From Clostridiales bacterium (GTDB lineage Bacteria; Bacillota; Clostridia; Christensenellales; Aristaeellaceae), in the NCBI GenBank assembly GCA_015056205.1, contig SVGS01000005.1, positions 1 through 64,000 of the forward strand: 64,000 bases of DNA, in the 5' to 3' direction. Shown here in pieces: positions 15,341 to 23,755 of the stretch. The first letter of the stretch is position 1. The number at the start of each line of letters is the position of its first letter. The notes below the pieces were generated by a model. That model was not told the origin of the DNA. It did no database searches and worked only from the letters and a program-made list of their open reading frames with translations. Both the position numbers and the translations under genes were made by a program.

Positions 15341-16573
15341 TTATTCCAGCAGAGCAACCGACACATCATTGACGTTGGTGCCGGTGGGGCCGGTCATGAT
15401 CAGGCCGCCGGTCTTTTCTAGCGCGTGATAGGCGTCGTTATCCTGCAGCACCGCATCGATTGTGAGTCCCTGGGCCAGAAGCTCCCGGCAGGTGTCCCCG
15501 TCCGCATAGCCGCCGGCGGCATCGGTAGGGCCGTCCGTTCCGTCGCTGCCGACCGAGAAAACCGCCGCCCGGGTCAATCCAGCAATGCCGGCGGCGGCGG
15601 ACAGGGCGATTTCCTGATTCCTGCCGCCGAGCCCGTGTCCGGTGAGTTTAACAACAGTTTCACCGCCGGCGATAAAGGCCAGGGCTTTGCTGTCCGATGC
15701 ATGGGTCTTCAGAATGGAGGCGAGGAAGCTGCCGGCCTCCCGGGCCTGACAGCAGAGCTGATCAGTCAGCAGAATGGGCTCATAGCCGAGATCGCGGCAG
15801 GTTTTTGCCACCGCTGAGCACAGCTCCCGCACGCTTCCGTTGATCTGGGTGTGCACATTATCCAGGGTCTTGGGCGTTTCAATGCCCAGAAGGCGTTCCG
15901 CTTCAGCGGACATCCGCAGGCTGTATTTTTCACGGATGCGCATGGCGTCCTCCGCTGTGGAGGTATCTGGGCAGGCAGGGCCTGAGGCGATCATATCCAG
16001 CGGATCGCCGAGAATGTCTGAAAGAATGACGGCTTCCACTTTGCCGGGCCAGCAAAGCTGAGCAAAGCGGCCGCCCTTTACCTGGGACAGGCGCTTGCGG
16101 ATGGTGTTGATCTCCACAATATCCGCACCGCAGGCCAGCAGCTGGCCGGTAATATCCTGCAGCTCCGCTCCCGTGATCAGAGGCTTTTCAAACAGCGCGC
16201 TGCCGCCGCCGGAAAGCAGGAAAAGCACGGTATCCTTTTCCGTCAGATCCGCCACCAGATCCAGAGCGGCCTGGGTTCCGCGGAAGGAATTTTCATCCGG
16301 TACCGGATGCCCGGCCTCAAAACAGGAGAAGTTCGCGACAGGACCCATCACATGGTCGTATTTGGTGACGACAACACCGTTTTCAATCCGGTCTCCCAGA
16401 CAGTCGGAAGCGGCCTTGGCCATCTGCCAGGCGGCTTTGCCGGCGGCTACCAGCAGGACACGGCCGGGAAAATCCATGCCGCGGAACGCCCGCTGCACCG
16501 CCGCGTCCGGCTGAACGGCGGCAATGGCTTCCCGGACAATTTGATCCGCGTGATTACGTAATTGCTGATTCAT
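15341..16573 (-). CDS. gckA: Glycerate 2-kinase, type II (MOFRL family)
   Basis: A 410-residue kinase of the DUF4147 plus MOFRL type (GckA/TtuD), which phosphorylates D-glycerate to 2-phosphoglycerate. N-terminal features include FPGRVLLVAAGKAAWQMA and LLSGGGSALFEKP. The C-terminal MOFRL domain shows GGETVVKLTGHGLGGRNQE and SVGSDGTDGPTDAAGG. It lies 70 bases after a GntP-type permease gene and probably shares its promoter at 18055-18083. Together they form a compact uptake and phosphorylation unit for glycerate or a related acid. Confidence 0.9.
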   Translation of the reverse strand: MNQQLRNHADQIVREAIAAVQPDAAVQRAFRGMDFPGRVLLVAAGKAAWQMAKAASDCLGDRIENGVVVTKYDHVMGPVANFSCFEAGHPVPDENSFRGTQAALDLVADLTEKDTVLFLLSGGGSALFEKPLITGAELQDITGQLLACGADIVEINTIRKRLSQVKGGRFAQLCWPGKVEAVILSDILGDPLDMIASGPACPDTSTAEDAMRIREKYSLRMSAEAERLLGIETPKTLDNVHTQINGSVRELCSAVAKTCRDLGYEPILLTDQLCCQAREAGSFLASILKTHASDSKALAFIAGGETVVKLTGHGLGGRNQEIALSAAAGIAGLTRAAVFSVGSDGTDGPTDAAGGYADGDTCRELLAQGLTIDAVLQDNDAYHALEKTGGLIMTGPTGTNVNDVSVALLE

Positions 16574-16600
16574 ATATTCCTCCGGATATCAGAAAAAGCG

Positions 16601-16628
16601 CGCACCCTGTCCGCAGACAGGATGTGCG
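16601..16628 (-). other. Intergenic hairpin between permease and glycerate kinase
   Basis: Stem CGCAC-CCTGTC / GACAGG-AT-GTGCG with a four-base loop and a two-base bulge lies between two co-directional genes. It has no U-tract and is probably an mRNA processing or stability element. Confidence 0.5.
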
Positions 16629-16643
16629 GGATATGTCTGCCGA

Positions 16644-18002
16644 TCAGAAGATGAGGCTGAGAATGAAGATTTCCACCATGGAAGCGAGACCGATAATCAG
16701 CGTCATCAGGGTCTGGGTCTTGTAGCCTTCTTCAGGCTGCATCTCACCGAAGTTGGTAACAACCCAGAAATAGCTGTCGTTGGCATGGGAAACCGTCATG
16801 GCGCCTGCGCCGATGGCCATAACCACCAGAGCGATCTCCACGGGCGTTGTGAAGCCCAGCACGGAAAGCAGCGGAGCCACAATACCGGCGCTGGTCGTAA
16901 TCGCCACGGTGGAGGAGCCCTGCGCGGTCTTCAGGATGGCAGCGAGCAGGAAGGGGAAGAAGATGCCGATCGTCTGCAGCGCATTGGCATGGGCTGTAAT
17001 GAAATTGACCATGTCAGAGGAGGAGATGACCTTGCCGAGCACGCCGCCGGCCGCGGTGACGAACAGAATCGGTCCGACGGTCTTGAGCGTGTCGTTGGTC
17101 ATATTGTAGAAATCCTTCTGCTTCCCGGAGGTGAACAGCTGAATGATCGCCAGCACGGTACCGACGGCCAGAGCCATAATCGGGGTGCCCAGGAAGGTCA
17201 GGAGATCGGCGACAGCGCCGGTCCATTTTGCCATGGCGGCAATGGAGGAGAGGGCCATCAGCAGAATCGGAACCACCAGGGGAGCGATGGCGTTCAGGCC
17301 GCCAGGCAGCTTGCCGTATTCAGCCTTGAGTTCCTCATAGGACTTGACGGTTTCACCGTTGTCTCCGGTCTCGTCAGAACTCTTGATTTTTTTGCCGATA
17401 AACTTTGCGTAAATCAGGCCGGCAATCAGCGGGAAGATGGAGCACAGTACGCCGATACCGATTACCAGCAGCAGGTTCTCGCCGGCGCCGAGCGTCTGAG
17501 CAGCGGCGATGGGGCCGGGGGTCGGCGGAATAAAGACGTGCGCGATATAAAGGCCGCAGGAGAGGCAGACCGTCATGGCCACGGAGGAAACGCCTGTACG
17601 CTTGACCAGGGCCTTGCGGATGGGATTCAGGATCACGAAGCCGCTGTCACAGAAAACGGGGATGGAAACAACCCAGCCCATCAGCTCAATGGCTAGCTGC
17701 GGATTTTTCTCACCCACGAGACGGATAACCATATCCGCCAGCTTCAGAGCCGCGCCAGTCTTTTCCAGCACCGTGCCGATGAAGGCGCCCAGGATGATGA
17801 CGATACCGATGGAGGTGAAGGTTCCGGAGAAGCCTGAACCGATGACTCCGGGAATATCCTTCAGCGGGATGCCGGCGACAATGGCCAGCAGCAGGGAGAT
17901 AGCCATAATCGCGAGAAAAGGATGAACCTTCAGCTTGGAGATCAGAAGGATCATCAGCACGATTGCCACCACAAAGGCAATGATCAGAGGAAGACCAGTC
18001 AT
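16644..18002 (-). CDS. GntP-family sugar acid:H+ symporter
   Basis: A 452-residue polytopic membrane protein with about 12-14 hydrophobic segments. Family-like stretches include VFCDSGFVILNPIRKAL, HVFIPPTPGPIAAAQTL and AIGAGAMTVSHANDSYFW, all typical of GntP gluconate/glycerate permeases. The start is the ATG at 18000-18002 with GAAGGAGGGG upstream; the longer frame to 18083 runs over the promoter. Its partner glycerate kinase makes glycerate the likeliest substrate. Confidence 0.9.
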   Translation of the reverse strand: MTGLPLIIAFVVAIVLMILLISKLKVHPFLAIMAISLLLAIVAGIPLKDIPGVIGSGFSGTFTSIGIVIILGAFIGTVLEKTGAALKLADMVIRLVGEKNPQLAIELMGWVVSIPVFCDSGFVILNPIRKALVKRTGVSSVAMTVCLSCGLYIAHVFIPPTPGPIAAAQTLGAGENLLLVIGIGVLCSIFPLIAGLIYAKFIGKKIKSSDETGDNGETVKSYEELKAEYGKLPGGLNAIAPLVVPILLMALSSIAAMAKWTGAVADLLTFLGTPIMALAVGTVLAIIQLFTSGKQKDFYNMTNDTLKTVGPILFVTAAGGVLGKVISSSDMVNFITAHANALQTIGIFFPFLLAAILKTAQGSSTVAITTSAGIVAPLLSVLGFTTPVEIALVVMAIGAGAMTVSHANDSYFWVVTNFGEMQPEEGYKTQTLMTLIIGLASMVEIFILSLIF

Positions 18003-18054
18003 GGAATACCCCTCCTTCAGCATATAAAACTGTAGAACCCACAAAACCGGATTC

Positions 18055-18083
18055 ACTGTAACACCCCGGCGGAAAAAAGTCAA
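18055..18083 (-). promoter_or_regulatory. Promoter of the glycerate permease-kinase unit
   Basis: On the minus strand TTGACT (18078-18083) and TACAGT (18055-18060) have a 17-base spacer, 52 bases upstream of the permease start. Confidence 0.7.
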
Positions 18084-18226
18084 GCAAAGCGCAAAAAAGC
18101 GGACAGGAAACGCAAAAAAGAAATACTACTATTTTGACTTGTTTCCTCTTTTTTGATGCGTTTATTACCGGGCTGCACAAGAATCCTTTTATGTTTCTAT
18201 TTTGATCCCCATTTACGAACATTTAT

Positions 18227-18940
18227 GTGCTTCGGACAGACGCGATAAGAAGGGATTGGAAAGAATTCCTGGATAAGCGTGAGATTCACACGATGCTGGA
18301 TGTCAGTATCGGCACAGGCAGCATGACGCTTCCGTTGCAGGAGCTGGGTATTGAGATATGCGGATCGGATTTGAGCGAAGCAATGCTGACCCGCTGCAAA
18401 ATGAAAGCATCTGCCAAAGAAACTACTGTTGAACTGAAGTGCTGCGATTTCCGTGATCTTTCCTGCTGGAACGGAAGAAAATTTGACTGTGTTGTGAGTA
18501 CTGGCAATGCGCTGGGCTATGTCATCAACAGCGATGTAGTATTGACTCTTGAGAAAATGAATAATCTTGTTACCTCGGGCGGATTCCTCTGCTTTGATTC
18601 CCGTAATTGGGAGCTGATACAGAAGGAAAAGCAGCGCTTTTATTTCTACAATCCTTTTTTCAGGGATGGAAACCGCATTAATCTTGTACAGGTATGGGAT
18701 CATAACCTAGATGGTTCTATAACATTCAACCTGCTATATACCTTCGAAAAAGACAACCGTGTTTTTCAAAGAGAGATCTTTGAGGAGCATTATCATCCTT
18801 TCGGAATCAATCTGGCTTTAGATAAGATGAGAGAAATGGGATACGACAATATTGCCATACAACCAGTACCATGCTTTATGGAAGAAAAAGACTTTTCCAA
18901 AATTGACTGGTACAGAGTGATAGGTCATAAACCAGCTTGA
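18227..18940 (+). CDS. Class I SAM-dependent methyltransferase, N-terminus possibly shortened
   Basis: A 237-residue protein with a Rossmann-type methyltransferase core: motif I LDVSIGTGSMTLPL, a second strand CGSDLSEAML and FDCVVSTGNALGYV. The SAM-dependent class is clear but the substrate is not. The only start in this region is a GTG at 18227 with no good ribosome site. The reading frame is open a little further upstream (FTNIY) with no start codon, and relatives usually begin with an extra YxxxAxxYD-type segment. The 5' end has probably been lost. It lies in AT-rich accessory DNA. Confidence 0.7.
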   Translation: MLRTDAIRRDWKEFLDKREIHTMLDVSIGTGSMTLPLQELGIEICGSDLSEAMLTRCKMKASAKETTVELKCCDFRDLSCWNGRKFDCVVSTGNALGYVINSDVVLTLEKMNNLVTSGGFLCFDSRNWELIQKEKQRFYFYNPFFRDGNRINLVQVWDHNLDGSITFNLLYTFEKDNRVFQREIFEEHYHPFGINLALDKMREMGYDNIAIQPVPCFMEEKDFSKIDWYRVIGHKPA

Positions 18941-19017
18941 TGGAGCTGATACCGGAATTCATAGAACCAATAGCTTTGAAGTTATCGTTTTAATGAATAT
19001 AACGTGATCGTATTAAC

Positions 19018-19059
19018 CAGATAAAGTTCAATATTAAGGCAGATAAAGTTCAATATTAA
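19018..19059. repeat. Two tandem copies of a 20-bp repeat
   Basis: CAGATAAAGTTCAATATTAA occurs at 19018-19037 and 19040-19059 with a 22-base period, in the AT-rich leader upstream of the AAA ATPase gene. They may be paired binding sites for a regulator. Confidence 0.6.
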
Positions 19060-19113
19060 CACGATTAATGGTCAGGCTAAAAATGCAAAGTTTGCAAAAT
19101 GCACTTTACAAAC

Positions 19114-19142
19114 TTGAAGAAATTTGCGGTTTATGTTATATT
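19114..19142 (+). promoter_or_regulatory. Promoter of the AAA/DUF4143 gene
   Basis: TTGAAG (19114-19119) and TATATT (19137-19142) have a 17-base spacer, 26 bases before the start codon. Just upstream GTTTG and CAAAC form an interrupted inverted repeat that overlaps the -35 region. Confidence 0.6.
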
Positions 19143-19168
19143 CGTTTTGCAAAAAGGAGGTGTGAGCA

Positions 19169-20374
19169 ATGCATGCCCTGATTAATCGACCGATCTATAT
19201 GGAACAGCTTATCAGCTTCCGAGAAAAACAGATCATAAAAGTAGTCACGGGAATCCGTCGCTGTGGGAAATCAACGCTGTTTGATTTGTACTGCGAGTAT
19301 TTGCAAAATGACGGTGTCCAGAAAGATCAGATCATCCGCATCAATCTTGAAGATCCCGATTATCACGATGTACAGGATTACTTACAGCTCTATCATTTGG
19401 TTAAAGATCGACTGATTCCTGATAAAATGAATTATATCTTCATTGACGAGGTACAGACAGTTCCAGACTTTCAGAAGGCAGTGGATGGCCTGTTTATCAA
19501 GGCAAACTGCGATGTATATATCACGGGATCAAATGCCTATATGCTTTCCGGCGAGCTGGCAACTCTTCTTTCCGGTCGCTATGTTGAGATTAAGATGTTG
19601 CCGCTTTCCTTTAGAGAATACATTTCCGCATTGGAAGATGAGACCGATCTGCAGATGAAGTATCAACGTTATATCCAGAATGGCTCGTTCCCCTATATAC
19701 TGCAATTATCCCGTCGAAGGGACATCAACGCATATCTCGAAGGCATCTATACTTCTATCGTTTTGAAAGACATTGTTGCAAGGCATCGTATATCCGATGC
19801 GGGTATGCTTGACAGCGTAATCCGCTTTATGTTTGACAACATCGGCAATCTTTGTTCTGCAACCAATATAGCGAACACCATGACATCCTATGGGCGCAAG
19901 ATTTCAGCGCCCACGGTGGAAAATTATCTTTCTGCGCTTGTTGAAAGCTTTATTCTCTACAAGGCAGGCAGATACGATGTTAAAAGAAAACAGCACCTTG
20001 CAACAGGCAGCAAGTATTATCTCTCCGACATCGGTTTGCGATACTATCTGCTTGGCAGCAAGCAGGTCGATGCGGGACATATTCTGGAAAACGTAGTATA
20101 TTTGGAACTACTGCGCCGTGGATATGAAGTACATATTGGAAAAGTTGGTTCAGCAGAGGTTGATTTTATTGCGATAGGCGACTATGGAGAAGAATACTAT
20201 CAGGTGGCGTACACTGTAAATGACGCTGATGGAAAAACCCTTACGCGCGAGCTTGCACCGCTGGAGAGTATCAAGGATCACAATCCGAAATACCTGATTA
20301 CTATGGATTTCGTCCCTTTTACTTCTCACAATGGAATTAAGCAGATCAACGCCTTGGAATGGTTACTCCACTAA
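19169..20374 (+). CDS. AAA ATPase with DUF4143 domain
   Basis: A 401-residue protein of the AAA_14/DUF4143 group. The Walker A segment is GIRRCGKSTLF, the Walker B segment is YIFIDEVQTVPDF, and a sensor-like stretch is VYITGSNAYMLSGELATLLSGR. The C-terminal DUF4143 part ends with a PD-(D/E)XK-like strand pattern (HIGKVGSAEVDFIAI). Family members are widespread, often mobile, and not biochemically understood. GGAGGTG lies six bases before the ATG. It is a single-gene unit with its own promoter, in AT-rich DNA. Confidence 0.85.
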   Translation: MHALINRPIYMEQLISFREKQIIKVVTGIRRCGKSTLFDLYCEYLQNDGVQKDQIIRINLEDPDYHDVQDYLQLYHLVKDRLIPDKMNYIFIDEVQTVPDFQKAVDGLFIKANCDVYITGSNAYMLSGELATLLSGRYVEIKMLPLSFREYISALEDETDLQMKYQRYIQNGSFPYILQLSRRRDINAYLEGIYTSIVLKDIVARHRISDAGMLDSVIRFMFDNIGNLCSATNIANTMTSYGRKISAPTVENYLSALVESFILYKAGRYDVKRKQHLATGSKYYLSDIGLRYYLLGSKQVDAGHILENVVYLELLRRGYEVHIGKVGSAEVDFIAIGDYGEEYYQVAYTVNDADGKTLTRELAPLESIKDHNPKYLITMDFVPFTSHNGIKQINALEWLLH

Positions 20375-20424
20375 TTTGTTAAAGAATGGTTAATGCGGAT
20401 CATGTGGATGCTGAGAAGAAATGA

Positions 20425-21279
20425 CTATGAAGATTTCTGCGACGATTTATTGAACGAAAGAAACTGCTTCAGTTTGCCATAATACTTCGCTTCTTCCTCC
20501 GGGCCGTATTTCCCGGCCAGAAACAGCGGAAGGATCTCCTCGCCGAACCGTTTCCAGGAAGCGGCCTCGTCTCCCGGCATGATGGGATAGAACAGAGCGC
20601 CGGCTTCATGCGCTGAAACGCCGTCACTGTCCGTATCCCCCAGCATCAGCGCCTTCACATTGTCTCCGCACAGAGACATGGCTTTCCGCAGCTGCGCTGT
20701 CTTGCTCCCGTCCTCCTGGCTCATCATACAGTCCACATACGGGGTCAGTCCTCCGGCTGCCCAGTCTTTTTCCAGGCCTGCCTTCGCGGCGGACGATACC
20801 ACGGCAATCGCCGCGGACGGCCAGGCTTTTTCCACGGCCTCCCGGACGCCGGGGTAAGGCATCAGTCCCTCGCAGGCTTTGGCAAACAGTTCGTCCGCCC
20901 GGTCCGACCAGGCAAGCACGCGTTCCAGTTCGCCGGAGGGATGGTCTTCCATCCAGGCCCTCAGCGTTGCGGGCGAATACCGGGTTGTTCCCTCCAGATA
21001 AGCACGCAGGTCATCCAGAAGCGGCAGACCCTTTTCTTCCGGGAACTCTTTTTCAAGCCGTTCAAACGCCTCCAGCAAGCCCGGAAAACGGTTGATTCCC
21101 CGCAGGGAGGAGAAAAGATTCACCGTCTTTTCGATCTCCGTAAAGTGCGCGGCGGCTTCCGCTCCCATGGGCCAGATTTCAAGAGCCGCAGGAATGAACG
21201 CATCCAGGTGTTTGATATTCATACTGTCGAACGCGGTACCATCCGAATCAATCCCGATCAGAAAAGCAGCCGGTATCAT
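20425..21279 (-). CDS. HAD-superfamily hydrolase
   Basis: A 284-residue cytoplasmic HAD phosphatase. Motif I is GIDSDGTAFDSM with the nucleophile aspartate near residue 11. Motif II is in AVVSSAAK, and the acidic motif is LGDTDSDGVSAHEAG. A large alpha-helical cap sits between motifs I and II. It is the last gene of the rhamnosidase/GH3 operon, so it may dephosphorylate a sugar phosphate made there; the substrate is unknown. The start has AGGGGG upstream. Confidence 0.8.
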   Translation of the reverse strand: MIPAAFLIGIDSDGTAFDSMNIKHLDAFIPAALEIWPMGAEAAAHFTEIEKTVNLFSSLRGINRFPGLLEAFERLEKEFPEEKGLPLLDDLRAYLEGTTRYSPATLRAWMEDHPSGELERVLAWSDRADELFAKACEGLMPYPGVREAVEKAWPSAAIAVVSSAAKAGLEKDWAAGGLTPYVDCMMSQEDGSKTAQLRKAMSLCGDNVKALMLGDTDSDGVSAHEAGALFYPIMPGDEAASWKRFGEEILPLFLAGKYGPEEEAKYYGKLKQFLSFNKSSQKSS

Positions 21280-21337
21280 CGAATTCCCCCTGTCAGTTGT
21301 TTTTCAGGCTCCCCGCGGCACGTTACAGAGCCGGCTT

Positions 21338-23086
21338 TTACAGTCTGGTATCCCAGCGTCCGCAGAACACGGTCTCGTCCGCCCGCCCTCTGAAGGCGCT
21401 CTTTCCGGTGATTTTCTCCACCGCGGCCCGCACGTTCTCCCGGTCCGGGCTGTACGCGTTCACAAAGGTATGGATGTTCGCGCAGTCCACCAGGTGATTG
21501 GTATAATTCAGGCTGACGCCGACGGTCGGCACCTCCTCCGTATACCAGGGCATCTCCATGCTGTGGCCGCTGCTCCAGCTGAGGCGTTCCACGTTCCGCT
21601 GCGCATATCCTTTAATATTGATAAACACAAAGACGATATCGTATTTCTTCCTGAAATCCTCCCGCCGTCCCGGCTGCATCATCCGGACGAAATTCATCGG
21701 ATGAACGCCGTTCTCCAGCTCCAGGTCATAGAAGGACGGGCACTGGGTCACGGAGAATCCGACCCTCTCCAGCTCCTCCGTGATCCTTTCCCGGATGCCG
21801 TCGCCCCGGTCTCCCTTGCTGTTTGGCGTGCTCCGGACGTAAACCAGCAGCGCGTTTTTCTTCTCCGCCGGGTTCACGGGAATCAGTCCCCGGGTATCCT
21901 TCACCAGCGTGACGCCGGCGTCGGCCGCCGCCGCGGTATATCCGCGGTGCTCCCCGCAGCCGATCACGTCCAGCCCGGCGCTGTCCGGATACCGGACGCT
22001 TTCATCATACAGCTTCAGACGCGCCTTCAGCCCCAGAATACGGTGCAGCGCGTCATCCAGCCGTTCCTCCGTGACAATCCCGTTCTCAATCCCGGCCTTC
22101 AGGTAACCCAGATCCTCCTCCGTGTCGTTGGTGAACAGGAACATGTCACAGCCGGCGGCGATACATTTCGGCACCGCCTCGCTCCGTTTCATTACACCGG
22201 CCATGCCGATCATGTGGGAGGCATCCGAAATAATCAGCCCGTTGAAACCCATCTCGCCCCGCAGGAGATCCTGCAGAAGTTCCGGAGCCAGAGAAGCCGG
22301 CAGGATCTCCCCGTCCCGGATTCCCGGGCGCAGCTCCCTGCTCACGGCCGGCAGGGAAATCTGCCCGGTCATGATCGTTTCCAGCCCCTCATCAATCATC
22401 GTCCGGTATACTTTGCCGTAAGTTGCGCGCCATTCCTCCGGATCCGCTTCGTTGCAAGCCGGGGAATTGTGGGGATCCAGCTCGTCCCATCCGTCTCCAG
22501 GGAAATGCTTGCAGGTACAGGCCATGTTCGGCGCCGCGTCCCTGATCCCGCGGATATACGCCCGGACGCATTCCGTCACCCGGTCCGGGTCGCTGCCGAA
22601 GGAGCGGGTATTCACAATGGTGTTTCGCCAGTTTTTATACACATCCGCCACCGGGTTGAACATCCAGTTCACCCCGATCGCGGCGGCCTCTTTTCCGGCC
22701 ACATACCCCATCCGGTAGGCTGTCTCCGTTCCTTCCCCCGCCCCGGCTTCCGCCGCCGTGGCCACAAAGGTTCCCTCCTTCGGCAGCACGCCGTTGCCGC
22801 CCTCGTCACAGTTTCCGGCGATGAGCACGGGAATCCGGCTGTACCGCTGGAAGAAAGTATTCTGCCGGAAGACGGTTTCCCTGTCCCCGCCCTGCCAGCG
22901 CATCCCGCCGGGTTTCACGCTTTCCATCAGCGCTTTGATCCGCCCTTCGTCCGCGCCCGGAACCGGCTTGAGCAGCACAAACAGCTGGGCCAGCTTTTCT
23001 TCCTGCGTCATGGAGGCAATGGTTTCCTCCACCCAAGCGATTTCGCTGTCCGAGAGAGAGAACGGTTTTGCTTTCAGGTCGACCAT
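21338..23086 (-). CDS. GH3 enzyme, NagZ-type active site (possible phosphorylase)
   Basis: A 582-residue cytoplasmic family 3 glycosidase. The nucleophile is in FNGLIISDASHM (D288). The loop KHFPGDG (193-199) is followed by DPH with D204 and H206, matching the Asp-His dyad of NagZ-type GH3 enzymes rather than a C-terminal acid/base. GH3 members with this histidine have been shown to act as phosphorylases, so phosphorolysis is possible here. There is no signal peptide. It is a paralogue of the GH3 gene at 23756-25510, and a beta-phosphoglucomutase gene lies between the two. Confidence 0.82.
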   Translation of the reverse strand: MVDLKAKPFSLSDSEIAWVEETIASMTQEEKLAQLFVLLKPVPGADEGRIKALMESVKPGGMRWQGGDRETVFRQNTFFQRYSRIPVLIAGNCDEGGNGVLPKEGTFVATAAEAGAGEGTETAYRMGYVAGKEAAAIGVNWMFNPVADVYKNWRNTIVNTRSFGSDPDRVTECVRAYIRGIRDAAPNMACTCKHFPGDGWDELDPHNSPACNEADPEEWRATYGKVYRTMIDEGLETIMTGQISLPAVSRELRPGIRDGEILPASLAPELLQDLLRGEMGFNGLIISDASHMIGMAGVMKRSEAVPKCIAAGCDMFLFTNDTEEDLGYLKAGIENGIVTEERLDDALHRILGLKARLKLYDESVRYPDSAGLDVIGCGEHRGYTAAAADAGVTLVKDTRGLIPVNPAEKKNALLVYVRSTPNSKGDRGDGIRERITEELERVGFSVTQCPSFYDLELENGVHPMNFVRMMQPGRREDFRKKYDIVFVFINIKGYAQRNVERLSWSSGHSMEMPWYTEEVPTVGVSLNYTNHLVDCANIHTFVNAYSPDRENVRAAVEKITGKSAFRGRADETVFCGRWDTRL

Positions 23087-23098
23087 CTGTACTCACCC

Positions 23099-23743
23099 TT
23101 ATCCTTTAACAATGTCGGTCAGTTCCCGGATCGTTTTCATATTCCAGTCCCCGGCGCCGTTTTCGGCCGCGTCGCCCAGGCAGGCCACCTTCATACCGCC
23201 CGCATGGCCGGCTTCGGCCCCGGAAACCGCATCCTCCACCACCAGGCATCTTTCCGGAGCGATCCCCAGCATTTCAGCCGCCTTCACGAATACTTCCGGA
23301 TCCGGCTTGGACCGGGTAATGTTGTTTCCGTCGCTGACGGCGTCAAAATATCCGGCCAGGCCGATCTGGCCCAGGATGAACGGCGTGTTTTTGGAGGAAG
23401 ACCCGATCGCCAGCTTCAGACCGTATGCCCGCAGCGTATCCAGCGTTTCCTTCACCTCATCGCTCAGATCGGCCGTACTCATTTCATGCAGCGATTCCCG
23501 GTAAAGGTCGTTCTTCTTCCGGGCCAGTTCTTCTTTTTGTTCCGCGCTCAGCGCCGGCCCCGTGTATTTTTCCAGAATGATTTCCAGGCTGGCCATACGG
23601 CTCACTCCCCGCAGCCGGTTGTTAATCGTCCGGTCAAAGGGAATGCCCATGCCGTCCGCCATGGTCTTCCAGGCCCGGTAGTGATACTCATCCGTGAAGC
23701 AGATTACGCCGTCCAGGTCAAAGATCACCGCGTCAAACTTCAT
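23099..23743 (-). CDS. pgmB: Beta-phosphoglucomutase-like HAD protein
   Basis: A 214-residue HAD enzyme. Motif I is FDLDGVICFTDEYHYRAW, followed by the cap segment NNRLRGVSRMASLEIIL, which is characteristic of beta-phosphoglucomutase. Motif II is AIGSSSKN, and the acidic motif is VVEDAVSGAEAG. It converts beta-D-glucose 1-phosphate to glucose 6-phosphate. It lies between the two GH3 genes with 12-bp gaps and a strong AGGAGGAGG site, suggesting that a beta-sugar 1-phosphate is made in this operon. Confidence 0.85.
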   Translation of the reverse strand: MKFDAVIFDLDGVICFTDEYHYRAWKTMADGMGIPFDRTINNRLRGVSRMASLEIILEKYTGPALSAEQKEELARKKNDLYRESLHEMSTADLSDEVKETLDTLRAYGLKLAIGSSSKNTPFILGQIGLAGYFDAVSDGNNITRSKPDPEVFVKAAEMLGIAPERCLVVEDAVSGAEAGHAGGMKVACLGDAAENGAGDWNMKTIRELTDIVKG

Positions 23744-23755
23744 GGCTCCTCCTCC

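Noticed and set aside
18227..18940. Methyltransferase as a restriction-modification enzyme
   Set aside because: It has a small-molecule-type methyltransferase core with no DPPY/NPPF or PC motif and no restriction partner.
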